This document shows, in pieces, positions 23,201-36,390 of a stretch of 64,000 nucleotides of DNA. Both the position numbers and the translations under genes were made by a program. This DNA is from Linnemannia elongata (lineage: Eukaryota > Mortierellomycota > Mortierellomycetes > Mortierellales > Mortierellaceae): positions 496,001 through 560,000 of the forward strand of contig JAXBDG010000003.1 in NCBI GenBank assembly GCA_036320915.1, read 5' to 3'. Position 1 is the stretch's first letter. Every line of letters starts with the position of its first letter. A model generated the notes under the pieces. It did no database searches and was not told the DNA's origin. It worked only from the letters and a program-made list of their open reading frames with translations.

Positions 23201-23903
23201 CAGCTTCTTGGAAGAGGTCCGGCAGTGCGCCCTGATATCGATCGACAGGCTGAGGTTGGAACCAAGAGCGGTAGTTCTGCTCCAGGTACTGGGTGCGACA
23301 ACTGATGACTACTTTGACCTTCCACTGCCCGGGTTGGTTGAACTGGTTGGCAGTGTGGATGTTGACCTTGATCTGACTTTCATCGTATCCGTCACAGATG
23401 AGGATTAATCGGTGGTGTTGCTTTATCTCAAGAATCTGATCGTTCAAAAAGTTGTGGTGATGTAACATTTTCTCGACCAGTTCATGTACCGGATTATCAA
23501 CGAAAGGGAGGTTGATGTAGAGAGGAATAGCATAGCCTGGCTTATAACCGGTCCAGAGTTGGCGTTCCAGGTGTCGACTGAATGTCGACTTGCCGATTCC
23601 GGAATCGCCTAAAATAAGCATCACTTGACGCTCGCTGGTCAGGAACCCTTCCACCTTCTCAGAGAGAGGAAAAAGGGCGTCATCTCGGGCTTGAAGGTTG
23701 TTCTTGGCCATAGGAGTAATGTAGATGCGTTGATGTGGCTCCTCCAGGCGCAAAGATCGCAACTTTTGCAGGTTTACCTCAAGGGAGGCAAAGTAACCAA
23801 TCGCGGGGTCGACGCCGGGGTCTATTTCAATGCCGTGAATGCCTTCAACGGGTTCATTGCTGTCTCCAGCTGCATGTGGTTGAATGGGGGAGTCCCTGGT
23901 CAT
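20272..23903 (-). CDS. NACHT-pentapeptide-WD40 NLR-like protein, WD40 part interrupted
   Basis: STAND NTPase/receptor-type protein. The NACHT has Walker A GDSGIGKST and a Walker B-like LILICDGYDE. Then come pentapeptide repeats (GADLSDGHSADFRGADL and on) and WD40 repeats. A leader exon ends at 23996 and an 82-base intron (23995-23914) precedes the coding exon, so the start is taken as ATG 23903; unspliced, the frame opens at 23927. Reading straight through, a TAG at 21098-21096 cuts the protein in the ninth of 14 recognisable WD40 repeats. The same frame then continues as clear WD40 until a one-base loss near 20764-20770, after which another frame carries the last repeats to 20272, ending in KLLVQRGAI. 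Either this is a decaying gene, or a 353-base intron (21099-20747, GTAGGT...ACAG) removes both lesions in phase and gives about 1,092 residues with 11 repeats. It lacks the long N-terminal domain of the 49-63 kb paralogues. Confidence 0.75.
20747..21099 (-). other. Possible intron containing WD40 coding sequence, a stop and a frameshift
   Basis: The segment begins GTAGGT, whose TAG is the in-frame stop, and ends TTTGACAG, 15-20 bases after the one-base frameshift. Splicing joins the beginning of repeat 9 to the end of repeat 12 in correct blade register. The sequence inside translates as WD40 (ILLWD, VRLWD, VNVFD) and so was coding in an ancestor. Confidence 0.45.
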
Positions 23904-23927
23904 TTCGCGCGTCCTAATATGACCCAT

Positions 23928-25387
23928 AAAACATGACTGTTATCAGTGCCAAGGCTAAAAGAATCTAATAGCCCACAAGGAAGACAGCATCATACCTTGA
24001 CTTGGCCGTCAATGTGTAGTGCTTCTGCAGAAGCGTCTGTGCTCAGTCAAATTGACAAAGGAAAGGAAGGATCAAATAAAAGTGTTCGGAGATGGTCTGT
24101 CGCAAGGAAAATACAGAAGAATTGATGAATTGGTTAGTTTGTTTACGCCCAGAGGAAGGTGCTCATCATGCAGAGAGATCAAGCAACTACAAAGATTTAC
24201 CCACAGGGTCGGATGTGCTTGCTTTTTTTATGTTTGTCTTGCTTTCTTGTGGCGACTTTCGTGGGCAGCGCTTTCTGGGGTTTGTAAAGGCCGACTGTCT
24301 ACCTAGAGAGAACGAGACTTGTAATCTATTAAATACTCCTTGAAAGCCATGGACACCCTGTGAGTATGTTCGTGTTGTGCTTGCGCTTACCACGTGTGCT
24401 GAGTGCACCTAGAGCAGAGCAGCGGTATGGTGGTATGCTCTGGTCTGTGTGAAGACTCAGATTTCGTTGACTAATGGGCAAAGAAAAAGATAAGAGGATG
24501 AGGGAGTTAATTGAGGAGGCAGCGTGGGAAGAGCATAAGATTGTTTTTAATTTCTTTGTTTTCTGATTATAGAAAACTTACTCGCTCACGTTGGCGCACT
24601 TTTTTTTTAGGTTCCTCAGGAAGGACCTAATCCTGATGAGAGAACCTGATGATCAAAGAATGAAAAATAGAAAAGAGTGGGTGTCGAATGAACGAATGAG
24701 GGTTGTGATGGAAGAGACGATGGTGATGTCGGAAGGAGGGAGAAGGGGAAGAGCGAAAAAAAAAAGCAACATTCGTCCCACCTGATTTTGTGCATATTTT
24801 GTTAGTGATCGAGCATGCCCCTGCTTGGCTATTGATATGCGCCGACATAGCCAAAGATCCACTGTTGTATAGATGCCTGTCAGCATTATCAAGTGTTTTC
24901 TGCTGTGTTCTGCCTTAAGAAAAAAAAAGAAAACAAAAAAGCGAGCCTCTACGCCTTCAAGTCAAAATAGCAAAGGGAGCCTGAACGCTTTCCTCTTGCG
25001 AATGCTTCTACTGAGACCATTGATGTAACCCACGCACAGACCACTTCAGGCACCCTCGCCTAGACCTAACAGTTGACGGAGGAGGTTCTTTCTTGGAAGG
25101 AGATACGGTCGACGATGGCCGTGTTCAGATCACAGGGCGAAGCAGCTGATTCAGATGGAGAAGGTCTAAAAAACGATAAATGACTCGACCAATCACCCTG
25201 TTGGCCTTTTGGCTATTTCTTCGTCCTCAAAACGCGTTTTGATTTTCAGATTTCTTGACAGAGGGTCGAAAAGCCAATAAACGCGTTCACAAAATGGTAC
25301 ATGTGTGTGTGAAAATGTTTATTTGTGTTTCTTTATGCTGTCTCGGGTTTCATGCTTTGTTCTTTTTTCTTTCCCTCTACTCCCAAA
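23928..25387. promoter_or_regulatory. Upstream region of NACHT-WD40 gene, with leader exon
   Basis: 1.46 kb between the NACHT gene and the 3' end of the nucleoporin gene. The part next to the NACHT gene holds a probable non-coding leader exon ending GTCAAG at 23996, with a GTATGA donor. A second GT donor context (GTAAGC after CACGTG) lies near 24388-24394 and could mark an earlier leader exon. The remainder is AT-rich with no credible gene. Confidence 0.45.
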
Positions 25388-28300
25388 TTACAACCGCTGG
25401 ATACGACTACGGATAGCTTGAAGTCTCTGCACGAGACTCCTGGCCTTTGCCGGCAATTCCTGTTGTGATCCACCCAAATTCTCATCCAACGGACTAGAAA
25501 TGGGGGTTGGCGTCCACGACGCTGACTCCAAGAGTCGAATATATACTTGAATCGCATCATCCAGCTTCTTTGTCCGGTACCGGTCCAACAATCCTGCTCC
25601 AGAGAAGCCCAGTCCGTTAGCAGCAGCCATAGAAGCTGCTCCTCCACGACCTCCTCCATAGACTTGCCACTCATCCTCAGAGATGCCCAGCTCATCATTC
25701 AACTCGGCAATGACGCCAGTTCCGTGGGTCTCCGCCAACCAGACACGAAGCAAGAACTCGATATCCTGGATAAGAACTAGTGACGCACGGGGACCGACCC
25801 AGACGTTGTTCTTGGTCTCGATCAACGAATGGAAGCTGTCAAAGAGCGCTTCGTATGGGAATCCAATGTCGTGAAGAATACGGACAGCCCAACCTGGCGA
25901 CACCGGGTAGCGAGCAGTCTGCTTCAAGTAAGGGTAACGCTCCAAAGTCTGAACCATCGTCGAGATAGGTGTCACCTTGGCTGAAGGATAGAATCGACGA
26001 CCCAAATCCCGAACACGCACCTCAATGTCCACTAACGGTGACCTTCCCTCCTCCTCGGCAACAGCAAACACTATAGACACGAAATAGAAAATTAAAAGAG
26101 TTAGCATATTCCACTAACTCCTCGTGTGCATGCACACCAGTAATCATGAATGAGAAGTCTTACCGGAGGAGATGAAGCCCTCCCATGCGGCGCGGACGTG
26201 ATACTCGTCATCGATATCGGATGCATGGTAAAGAGCAAGCATGCAGTCATACATCTTGAGAGGCTCAACATACGTATGGTACAGCTAATGATCGCAAGAG
26301 GTAAAGGACGTCAGTAGGGTTCTCCAATATTCAAGTGGTGGAGTAGGAGGTACATGAAAGTGGAGGGGAGACTTACGTTGTCGATATCGAGCAATTGGGC
26401 CTTGCAGCTCTGGTAGAGACCCTCGAGCTGCTGGGCACGATGGTTCTCGAATTGTCTGGTTGTGGGATCCAGTGACACAATTTCTGACCTACGACGAGCG
26501 TCTTCGGCCATGGCCTTGAGACTCAAGATAATATTCAGCTGAATGTTTCCAACCTCTAGCTTCTCCTCCAATTCGATCAATAGGCGACCATTGTCAGTCT
26601 TGGGGTCTGATCCAGCTGGATAGCTCTTGGCGTTGCTGACAGCGAGTGAAAGGTACTCCAAACGTGACTCAAAACTGAGCTGGTAACGGGTCGAGTCAGC
26701 GATCCTTCCGAGCTCCTGTGCAGCATGGCCAAAGTCATCGACCTTGATGTAGTAGCGCCAAAGGAGATCGCGCGTTGATTCCAAGAGTGTACATTGCTTC
26801 AGGTACTCTTCGATAAAGGGCGTCGAGATTTCCAAAAGATAGTCGGCGCGTCCATGAGACAACAACCAGTCGTAAAGGTAGGTGTGGAAAAGAGAGTCGT
26901 CGAACTGAAGGGCAGTCTCCAAAGTGTGAAAGGCAAAGCTGGAAAGGGGTCCCTGAGCAGAGTCCAAACCCAGCTCCTTCAAGACAGCCGCCGTGTTGTC
27001 GTAGCAGATTACTCTCTGTTGATACTGCTCCAAGCGGATGTCCTATGTAAAAATAAGAATTCATCTTTGGTCAGCCTACGTGCATGAAAAAGTACCTATG
27101 AACAACCACAGGAAGCGCGATCTTACCTTGGAGTTCATGCCATCTTTGACGTATCCTGCTGCCTTATTACTGGGGTCCAAATCCTGAGCGCAAGACAATG
27201 CCAACTCCACGGCACCTATTTGGTAATTGGGATAAAAATGCTCGTTAATTCGCGTGCCCAAGTCCAAAATTCATACAATTGACCAGCAACAAAAGGAAAA
27301 CGTACGAACCTGGAAAGAACTTGAGGTCCATGTATTCCTTGCAGACTCCCTGAAGCTTGTTGGGGCCGTGAGACTCATCCACCAACAAGAATGGAACTTT
27401 CTTGAACAATCTTAATGACTCTCTAGCATGGTCTTCAATATCTGCGGGGTCTGTAGAGGACTTTGACTGGCGCAAATGCTCCGTTGCCTTGTAAAAGATC
27501 ACATCGCCGGGGTTGCAGAAGGATCCACAGATGCGCTGCAGAGTATCACTGACAGCATCCACCTATATGAGTATAGTCAAAAAAATAGCGGTGTCAGCGG
27601 TCGAAGCAAATGCTGTTCATACAATAAATTAGTAAATGTAGCAGTAGACTTACGCTCATGTGATGACCCATCTGCTTGTTGATGACAGCGGTGACGAGCT
27701 CACGGCAGAGGTCATGGCCCTTGGAAGTAGTCAACAATGTCTCGTAGGTAATTCCCAACAAGGCTTGCTGTGACTCAGCGGGGATACTAAGAAAAGGCGA
27801 AAGTGAACAGACGTTAGAAGCAAAATCATTACCAATAATGGAATATCATATACAAATGAATTAAAGACCTTCACATACTTAGAAACAGTCTCGGACATCT
27901 TGGAGTCAACCAAGAAGAGAACAAAGGCGATACCCTCGATGCACTGTGTCAAAAGAAGCAATTGAGCCTTCAAAGACTTTGTCTCTGCGTTGGCGTTTTC
28001 AATCTCGATCTGATCCTTCTCGCCAGGTGGATTGGAAGAGACGATAGGTTGAGGTGTGAAGAGCTCGATGTTGCTAGTCAAGAAGGCGCGAAGAGAGTAC
28101 AAGTCCTTTTGCACGGCTGTGAGAACAAAATCCGAGATTTCAGAGTCAACAAGACCGCGGATAGTGTTGGTGACCTTGAGAACTTTGCGCTTCCAGATAG
28201 GTCGGAGTAAGCGGGCCAAGTAAAGGCTCAGTGCTGTATGTCTATAAGTGTACTGTCCAACAGTGCTCTGAGAAACAGGGCGACCGAGCTCTGATCCTGC

Positions 28301-30736
28301 CAAGTTGCTTGAGATGTTGTTGGCGGGTTTCTCAGCTGGGTTGCGCTTGCCACCCCACTGAAGCAGAAGCCTCTCAGCCAGAGCTGCAATAGGGCCAGAT
28401 GTTGAATGGGAAGTCATGTCTACAAGGCGAAGGAGGAAAGACGATGTCTTGGTTAGAACAAGTACCACAAACACAAAGCAAGCATCCTGATAATTAAAAC
28501 ACTGAAAGATCTCTTACACTGGGTTCCAGCGACAACAGGCGAAAGAGCTGGGTGTCCGCAAATAATGGCGATGCACATGGCGCACGACTCCACGCGTCCA
28601 TATCTATCAAGTGCAGGTATGAGGGTGGTAAGATACCATAAAAGAGTAATGTGCAATATTACTCAGGACAAAAACTTACTGAGAAAAGAAGACAAGCAGG
28701 TCGGCCTCGGATGACCTTGCGTCAAGGAGGAGCTGCTGAAGTGTGTCGATGGGTCTGCGCTTGGCAAAGACTTGGATACCCGAGTTGGTCAAAACAAGGT
28801 ATTCTCTGCTAGACCGAGAAAGCTGAACAGCGAGCTCGTTCCTTGCAATTGAAGGGTCGATCGCGCCAGCGTGATTGACTCCTGGAATCTCTGACATGCC
28901 CCAAATCTTGCCGTCCAAACCTGCAATCATGGCGATCTCGCTCAGCCTTGGAATATACGTGCTTCCCATAGTCTACAAATGCGAAAAGGGCGTGTGAGAA
29001 AAAGGGCTTTTGACGTTGACTGCTACAATATGACAAATAAAGCATGCCGTCAAAAAGATGAGAAATACCTTGCTGGCAGTGGATGCTTTGTTAATAGGTC
29101 CAGATTCTGGTGCCGCGGCAATAAGGGCGTCGGCGGCATCGTGCAACGAGTGTGCAGCCAAGAAGACGCCATTGCTGTAAAGGGACTGATGTATCCGATA
29201 CTGGCCCTGAGGTCCAAGGACGGCCTCGGGGGCGTTGTTGAAGGCTGGTGGGATGCGCACATGCAATAAATAGGGTCCTGAAGATGACTGATCCAAGTTG
29301 CGTTGGCTGTTGTAGTCGAGAGCTCCCTTCTGTCCAAAGTACAGACGACAGCCGGTAGATGTAATTGCAAGGAGGGAAACGTCTTTGGATTCTGTCGTGG
29401 GAATTGTGTGAATGTCAATGACCTTGAAAGAGTTCTCATCCATGGCTCTGCTGTGGTTGCTTTTGCGCTTGGCCTCCTGCAAAATGTATCCTGCCTTGAC
29501 AGTCGAACGTGCTTGAACTGCTCCCGTAAGGTTAATCACCTATTGTAAGTCATTGCAAAAGCAAATGATGTGTATATTAGTATTCAAAAACCAAAATCAG
29601 ACAATGTCATTGTTGTTTAAAAATCTAAAAACGCTGAGGGCTGCCTTACCTCGATATTAGAGTTCTCGGTGAGACCGTACATGGTCTGTCGGGACTCGTC
29701 CAGGACAACCTTGACGATAGGGTCCACCCTAATCTTGCTCAAGAATGTGGGGATGAAATAAGAGAGTGGACTTCCGATGACTTCCCGCTTGGAGCATTTT
29801 TTGCTGAACCAGCCTTCCTCTGCCTGATAATCAATCTCCCAAAGTCTTCCGTCGTTGCCGTTCATAAAGATCCTGCCATCAGCTGTTCCAACGATGCTCT
29901 TAATAGCGACATTGTCGGTAGGTACACTCATGTTGGTGATGTAAAGAGTATGGGGGATCGATCCTGAGCCGACAGAGACACCCAGGAGATGGACCTCGAT
30001 GGGTGTTGCAATCACGAGGAGGTATTGCACCTTGTCGTCGAAGGTATCTACGGTTATTGAATTTTGATTGTGTTAACCAGGTTTTCCTGTCAAGGATCAA
30101 ATGCCTCACGGATGATTGATCTGTCCGCTGTTAAGTCGTTGTACCTTTCTTGGGTTTAACCAAAGCCACATTAACAATAATCTGATCCAGCTCCTCGTAC
30201 GACTCATAGTGTCCTCTATCATATAGAAAAAGACAGTAGCCAAAAGCGTCAAAATGTGTCCAATCCAACAGCCACAACTTTCTTTGTGGTCTAAAACATC
30301 CTGTGCAAGCCATGCTTACCCGTCAGCATAGTTCCACAAGAAAAGGCGGTGGTCGATGGTGATCCAGACTCTTCCGATTTCTGGAAACAATCCCATGAAG
30401 CAGCGGCACTCGAGCACTAGATCCGAATAAGAATGAAGTTGTTAGCTCCTTGTTCTTTGAAAGGTCACACCTCCGGATAATAAACAAGAAATAAAAATGA
30501 AGAGGCGTACAGTTGTATTGCTCAAAGAGCGTATCCGGAAGGCTGATAGCACGCTTGCGACGAAGGATCTGCTGGTGGGGATCGGCAGGAGCCACATAGG
30601 TTGCCGAGTAGTCGGTGTTGAAAAAGTCGATGAGTTCGGGGTACTTTTGCTCTCTACCGAGCTGATCGTCCACTGTCTTGGAGGCGAGCTTGAGGAGAGC
30701 CTCAGTGGCGTCTGCGTCCATGGGTCGTTGTGCCAT
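25388..30736 (-). CDS. NUP155: Nucleoporin Nup155/Nup170 family
   Basis: Inner-ring scaffold nucleoporin of the nuclear pore. Fourteen exons: 30736-30511, 30416-30320, 30215-30145, 30047-29650, 29539-29069, 28972-28680, 28603-28518, 28419-27879, 27786-27654, 27562-27310, 27215-27127, 27042-26377, 26284-26164, 26070-25388. All phases join, giving 1375 residues, the usual family size. The N-terminal half is the beta-propeller: WITIDHRLFLWNYADG about 92-107, then EELDQIIVNVALVKPKKG, then DGRIFMNGNDGRLWEIDY. The C-terminal half is an alpha-solenoid with QYGRVESCAMCIA, SSFAFHTLETALQFDDSLFH and the late LLLWRYYIKVDDF-like helices. It is divergent from the Vps16 gene across 582 bases. No missing core segment was noticed. 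Confidence 0.95.
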
Positions 30737-31318
30737 GTTGAAGGAGGAAGGGGGTAGGGTTGGATGTGGAGGGTGGAAGAGTACGTGTTGCTTGCGGGAT
30801 TGTTGTTAATGCACAGACGCACAACGTGATCTCGCCTGGTGAGGGTAGTAAGGACTGATCAGTCGCCTTTGGTCCTTTTTCAACGGTGCTAAATGAATAA
30901 AGCAATGTGATTTGACGCGATCCTGAGTTGTACGTCAAAGGTGATGTGGGGTTGATGTGTTGTTGTCCAGTCAGCGGCGAGGTCTTCGGTGTGGCCTCTC
31001 CTTTGTTGATGAGACGGGACGGTCGAGGTGGAAGAGGGGAAAGGGGTAGAGGGAAGAGAATTGAATTGTAGTTTGACGCGATGTGATCTTTTCGCTAATC
31101 GACAGCAAAATAGCAAAGCAAAATAATATCTCTGAAAAAAAACGCGTGAAGGGTGGCCAAGATGACGTCACAAACACCGTCACGGACATTTTTCGCGTGT
31201 GGGCAGGTGGACAGCCAACGGCCGACCTTGACGACCTCTTCACAACCCTCCTCGAACAAAGACCCCATCGACCCACGCCGAACCAGGAACCGACCATTGC
31301 CATCAACATAAGGACATC
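30737..31318. promoter_or_regulatory. Bidirectional promoter of NUP155 and VPS16
   Basis: 582 bases between head-to-head starts. It contains a perfect CRE/ATF palindrome TGACGTCA at 31163-31170, an ACGCGT (MCB-type) hexamer at 31142-31147, and two copies of a TTTGACGCGAT word near 30910 and 31073. Assignment of factors is inference. Confidence 0.55.
31163..31170. promoter_or_regulatory. CRE/ATF palindrome TGACGTCA
   Basis: A perfect 8-base palindrome about 150 bases before the Vps16 start, 16 bases after an ACGCGT hexamer. It matches the consensus for ATF/CREB-type bZIP factors. Confidence 0.5.
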
Positions 31319-34300
31319 ATGTCGCCACCAACAGCAGACTGGATTCAGCTCCATGACAGGTTCTACAGGTAACATCACTACCTGCGTCTTTAGAGACCAA
31401 AAAACGATGGTTGCTTCGTACCTGAAACAGTCGACAAAAGCACCTGCTCACACACCTTCCACTACTTCGCTCATTCGCCCTATAGGAAGCAGGAGATCTA
31501 CACCATGCTCTGGAAACAAGTAGACCTGTCCAAATACATGCTTGCCGCTGCACCCTTTGGAGGACCACTCGGTAAAGACTCGACTTGATACACTGCAAGA
31601 CTGTGACAGAGACAATAACGATTGCAAATCTGTACGACAATCTCACCTTAGTTATTTTTGTGCCCATTTAGCCCTTGTACGCGACGACCGCAAAGTGCTC
31701 TTACTACAGAAGCAGCAACCTATCAAGCCCAGTATCTACCTTTACACATCCTCAGGAAAACTTATGGAAACAATTCAGGTGCAGACCAGCGTGATTTCTC
31801 ACTGTCGTTACTTACTTCGGCTACAATCAAAGACTGGAGTGTCCATACTCACAACGCAGCATATTCACATTTTCATAGTGGGATAAGGGGCACATCGTTG
31901 GAATGGGATGGACAGAGAACGAACAGCTACTCTGCGTTTTGGAGGACGGCACAGTTCGCATGTACAACATTCTGGGAGAATACACACAGTTCTCGCTTGG
32001 CAAGGTACGCATCACCCTCCTCGCCTTCTCATGTCGTGCCACTTAGGCATGTTCGTCAAAGTGAACTGCCACCGCCCATTCTCCACGCTGACCTACCAGC
32101 TCTTGTAACATATGAACCAAATAGGAGGCAAAAGACAACAAAGTCTATGACGTACAATTCTGGGGAACTGGACTCGTTGCCATGACAGGAAGTTTCCAGC
32201 TGATTGCCATCACCAACTTTGACGCACCACTACCACTTTTCTTGGCAGACCCCGGACTCAACGGACCACCGCACAGCTGGACAGTCATTCCTCCAAAGTT
32301 TACGCTCAGCAGACACGTCGAAGTCCTGATTGCTCATGATTCGACCATCCTTGTCGTCGATGCAACCGAAGCCAGAGACGAGGTATGCTACCTTACCTTC
32401 ATGCCCTTCGATTGCATTAACTATTTCACTATAGGAGAAAGGAAACAGAACATCTAACATTTTCATGGCTTTCCATCGTTATCTACGGGTAGCGCTTACA
32501 ACAAGGGCCTTTCTCAAAGATGTCTATTTCGCCTGACGGGAAGTACCTTGCCCTTTTCACAGCGGACGGTAAGCTGTGGGTCGTCTCTACCGATTTTCAG
32601 AAGAACCTCTCAGAGTTTGCAACACGGTCGCAAGTGCCTCCACAGCAATTAGTCTGGTAAGTCTGGACAACTTTGTTTATCAACATCGGCATGGACAGAA
32701 GTTCAGGACGTGCAGCTAATGCTATTTTGTTTACGTTTGTTATGCATAGGTGCGGAACAGACTCGGTTGTGCTGTACTGGGACAAAATTGTTCTCATGGT
32801 CGGACCCTACGGAGACTGGATCAAGTAAGACGTGACTGTCAGGTCAAGATGCCCGTTTCAGTGGGGACAACATGCGACTTTTTTGCCTGACAACATGAAC
32901 CTTCTTTGCCATTGGTACCTGATAGATACACCTACGACGATGCCATTTTTTTGATTCCTGAGATCGACGGTGTTCGCGTCATCAGCATGGATAAGTGCGA
33001 GTTTCTCCAAAAGGTTCCAGGTAAGAGTCGGATCAACTGGCTTACGTGGAAAGGTACAGTGGTAATAGCTCTTTCTTTATCTAACGCTTTGTATGCATTT
33101 GTTAACGTTTAGATGCAACGGAGAATATTTTCAAGATCGGATCAACAGCACCCGCGGCCATGCTTTACGATGCCTTGGACCACTTTGAGGTATGACACCT
33201 TCGTTTTTCTCTGGATACCAAGTTGCTGTCATTAAGACGCCAAAAAGTTTTTAATGCGATATGTAATTATTTCCTTTGTACCAAATAGAAAAAGAGCCCA
33301 AAGGCGGACGAAAATATTCGCAGTATCCGCCTGGAACTCTCGGATGCGGTTGAGGCTTGCATTGAGGCAGCAGGACACGAAATCTCTCACCAATACCAAC
33401 GCTCACTTTTGAAGGTAGCTATTATCATCACATGGTCAAGAAGTCGTCATATTCTCTTTGGGTATACACTAACTCAGCTTCCTTCGTTGCTCGTTACAGG
33501 CTGCCTCGTTCGGAAAGAGCTTCTTGGAGATCCACAACGCTGACTCCTTCGTTGAGATGTGCAAGGTCCTTCGAGTATTGAACGCTGTCCGATACTACGA
33601 GATTGGCATTCCCATGACATATACCCAGTAAGTTCTTCTGGCGCATTTATCGGTCACTTTTATGAATTTACTATCCCTTTACTCACCTTTGCATACAACT
33701 CCATCCTCTTTCTTCCAACAGGTTCCAAAGGCTATCGCCCGAGGCGCTAATTGATAGACTAATCAGCCGCCACCAATATTTGCTTGCGATCAGGATTTGC
33801 GAGTATCTGAAGATGCGCACAGATCGGATTTTGATTCACTGGGCATGCTCCAAGATCAAGAAGTCGAACGACGACGAAGACACGATTTGCAGGATGGTTG
33901 TGGAGAAACTTGCCAATAAGCCTGGAATGTCATACTCAGAGATAGCGATGACAGCCCACAAAGCCGGCCAGTCCAAGTTGGCCACCATGGTGAGTTGCCC
34001 GTTCACGTTCTTTGGTTGCAATCGCTCGAACGGGCTTCGCTGAATGAAGAGACTAACATAACCGCATTGTTTAATATCTTTTTCTGTCAAGTTGCTGGAC
34101 TACGAGCCAAGAGCTGGTGACCAGGTGCCACTATTGATGAGCATGCAGGAAGACGAGCTTGCGCTGGTTAAAGCTATCGAGAGTGGGGACACCGACCTTG
34201 GTAATCAACGTCGTCATTGCACATGGCCAGCTGTCTTTCCTTGGAATTTCCCTGGCTGCTTGTACTGACATATGCTCTTTGCTCTCACAAATTATAGTGT

Positions 34301-35314
34301 ATCATGTCATCTTGCATTTGAAGCGCAAGTTACAATTGGGAGAGTTCTTCAGGATCATCAACAACAAGCCGCTTGCATGCAATCTGTTGGAGTCATACTA
34401 CAAACAACAGGATCCCGAGCTGCTCAAGGATTTCTATTACCAGGATGATCGCACCGTCGACCGTGCCAACCTAACATTGATGGAGAGCTTCCGGCAAAAG
34501 GACAGCACTGAGCGGATCAACAAGATCAAGGCTGCTCTCCGAATCTACCAAGACGACAAAGAGCACGCTTTTGAAGTCAAGGTGAGCTTTTCTTTTCAAC
34601 ATGATCAACTTCGTCGTAAGATATGTATGTACGCTGTGTTGTGCATATGCTAATGGGACGTTTATTTCTTTTTTGCTGTCGATATATTTAGGCGATTGAA
34701 GATAGTGTCAAGTTGTTGCAGACACAGGTGCAGTTAGAGAAGGACTACTCTCAACCGTTCTCGGGTCTTTCAATCAGCAGCACGGTCTACAAACTGATCA
34801 CCATTAACCAGAGCAATCGGGCGACTAAGGTCCGGGGTGACTTCAAAATGCCCGACAAACGGTTCTGGTGGATCAAATTGCGAGCTCTTGTTGAGATTCG
34901 TGACTGGGATGGAGTTGCGACGCTGGCGAAATCCAAGAAATCGCCGATAGGATATGAACCTTTTGTGGAGGAGTGTGTCAAGGCTATGCAGTTCAGGGAG
35001 GCGGCCAAGTATATCTTGAAGTGTGATGCGCACCTCCGGGCGGGACTGTTCTTGAAGATTGAGGCTTATCAGGAGGCTGGTGAGCAGGCTTTCCTCCAGA
35101 AGGATCTCGATACTCTTCGGTATGTTGCGCGGGTCGTCTATGTGAAGTTGCAGACTGGCGTTGTTTGCTTGTTGTTATTGTTTATTGCTTCTGTCTTACC
35201 AATGGATCATTTTTCTGCTGTTTGTTATGTAGTGAAATTCGAGACAAATGCCCGAACGCCGTTATCCAAGGACAGATCGACGGCTACATATCCCAGCTGG
35301 CCTCCTCACGATAG
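31319..35314 (+). CDS. VPS16: Vps16, core subunit of HOPS/CORVET tethering complexes
   Basis: Class C Vps protein that, with Vps33, forms the core of the HOPS and CORVET tethers for vacuole/endosome fusion. Sixteen exons: 31319-31368, 31486-31571, 31672-31778, 31879-32004, 32125-32382, 32493-32656, 32750-32824, 32926-33020, 33113-33189, 33289-33414, 33500-33627, 33722-33989, 34092-34200, 34298-34581, 34692-35119, 35233-35314. All phases join, giving 820 residues, close to human and yeast lengths. The start [20 protein letters not shown] is typical. The N-terminal propeller has [20 protein letters not shown] and [18 protein letters not shown]. The C-terminal Vps16_C solenoid has [27 protein letters not shown] and [17 protein letters not shown]. 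One acceptor (before 34092) ends AAG. Promoter shared with NUP155. Confidence 0.95.
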
Positions 35315-36390
35315 ACAACCAGAGGTCCCCCAGAGACCTTTGTCTTTCAGCAGAACGCAACAAAATAAACATTCCATCGTACGAATATCTCTCCCTCCGT
35401 TCACATTGGATCTACACGTGATATGCTGTCCCATGTCCGTGGCTTGCATATTTTGTTTTTGCTGTTTGTTTTGTCTGTTCGCGTCCCTACCGCTCGTCTT
35501 TTCTTTCACACTTTGGTCTCGTTGATTGCATGGATGATCCTTCATTTCCATTAATATCACAGCGCTTTTGTTGTTTATATTTGTATTTATTGTTTTTTTT
35601 TCTTTTATCGTCGATAACTACTCTATAATACAAACCCCATCCTGACATTGATCAATCCTTAATAATTCACGAATGTCGATACAAAAAGAATCCAGAAATG
35701 AGAGAGAGGGCAGAAACCTAAGGAAGAATCAACATCCGAAGAAAAAAAGAGTTCGTTAATCAACTTGCACTTTGAGCAAATGAATGTTATCAAACAAAGA
35801 CTTCGAAAAGATCTTTGTTCAAAAGGAAATCTCTTTTGTTGTGTTTTTTTTTATGTCAGAAATTTGGGTATATGTGAAGTCTGCATGAGGTACTAGGACT
35901 GACGTGCAAAATGTCTTTAAAAGAATCATCAGATAATAAAGAAAAAACACACAAGCAAAGAAGAGAGTATGGAAAGGGTAGGTATGATGGAGGGAGATGG
36001 TTACCTTTTGGATGTATGGGAGGTTTGTTTGGGTTGAAGTGGGCGAGAAAGGTCGAGGAGGTGAAGGGGGGAGGGAAAGGATAAGGAGAAAAGAAAGAAG
36101 AGAAGAGAGCGCGAAGGAGCACCCTTTTATGTGAAAATTTTTTTGTGATTGAAGAGATGCGCAAGCCACCCAAGAACTGCTAATTCGAAGCGCGTCAGTC
36201 ACGCGCGAAACTCCGCCAGCAAAGAAAAAGAATGACACGGAAGCATTGATACTTAGCGACGGGTTCAAACAATACTTTTATACTTTTGTTGCATTTTACT
36301 ATGTAGATGAGGAGGAAAAATAACTTCTATCACAAAAACGAAGAAAAATGAGATGTTGACAAAGCATATGCAATAAAAAGAAGAAAAAAT
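35315..36390. other. Convergent intergenic region VPS16/TEA gene
   Basis: 1.08 kb containing the 3' ends of two convergent genes. A T-rich and then an A/G-rich stretch; open frames on the minus strand near 35820-36270 are low-complexity. No gene or RNA was recognised. Confidence 0.55.
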
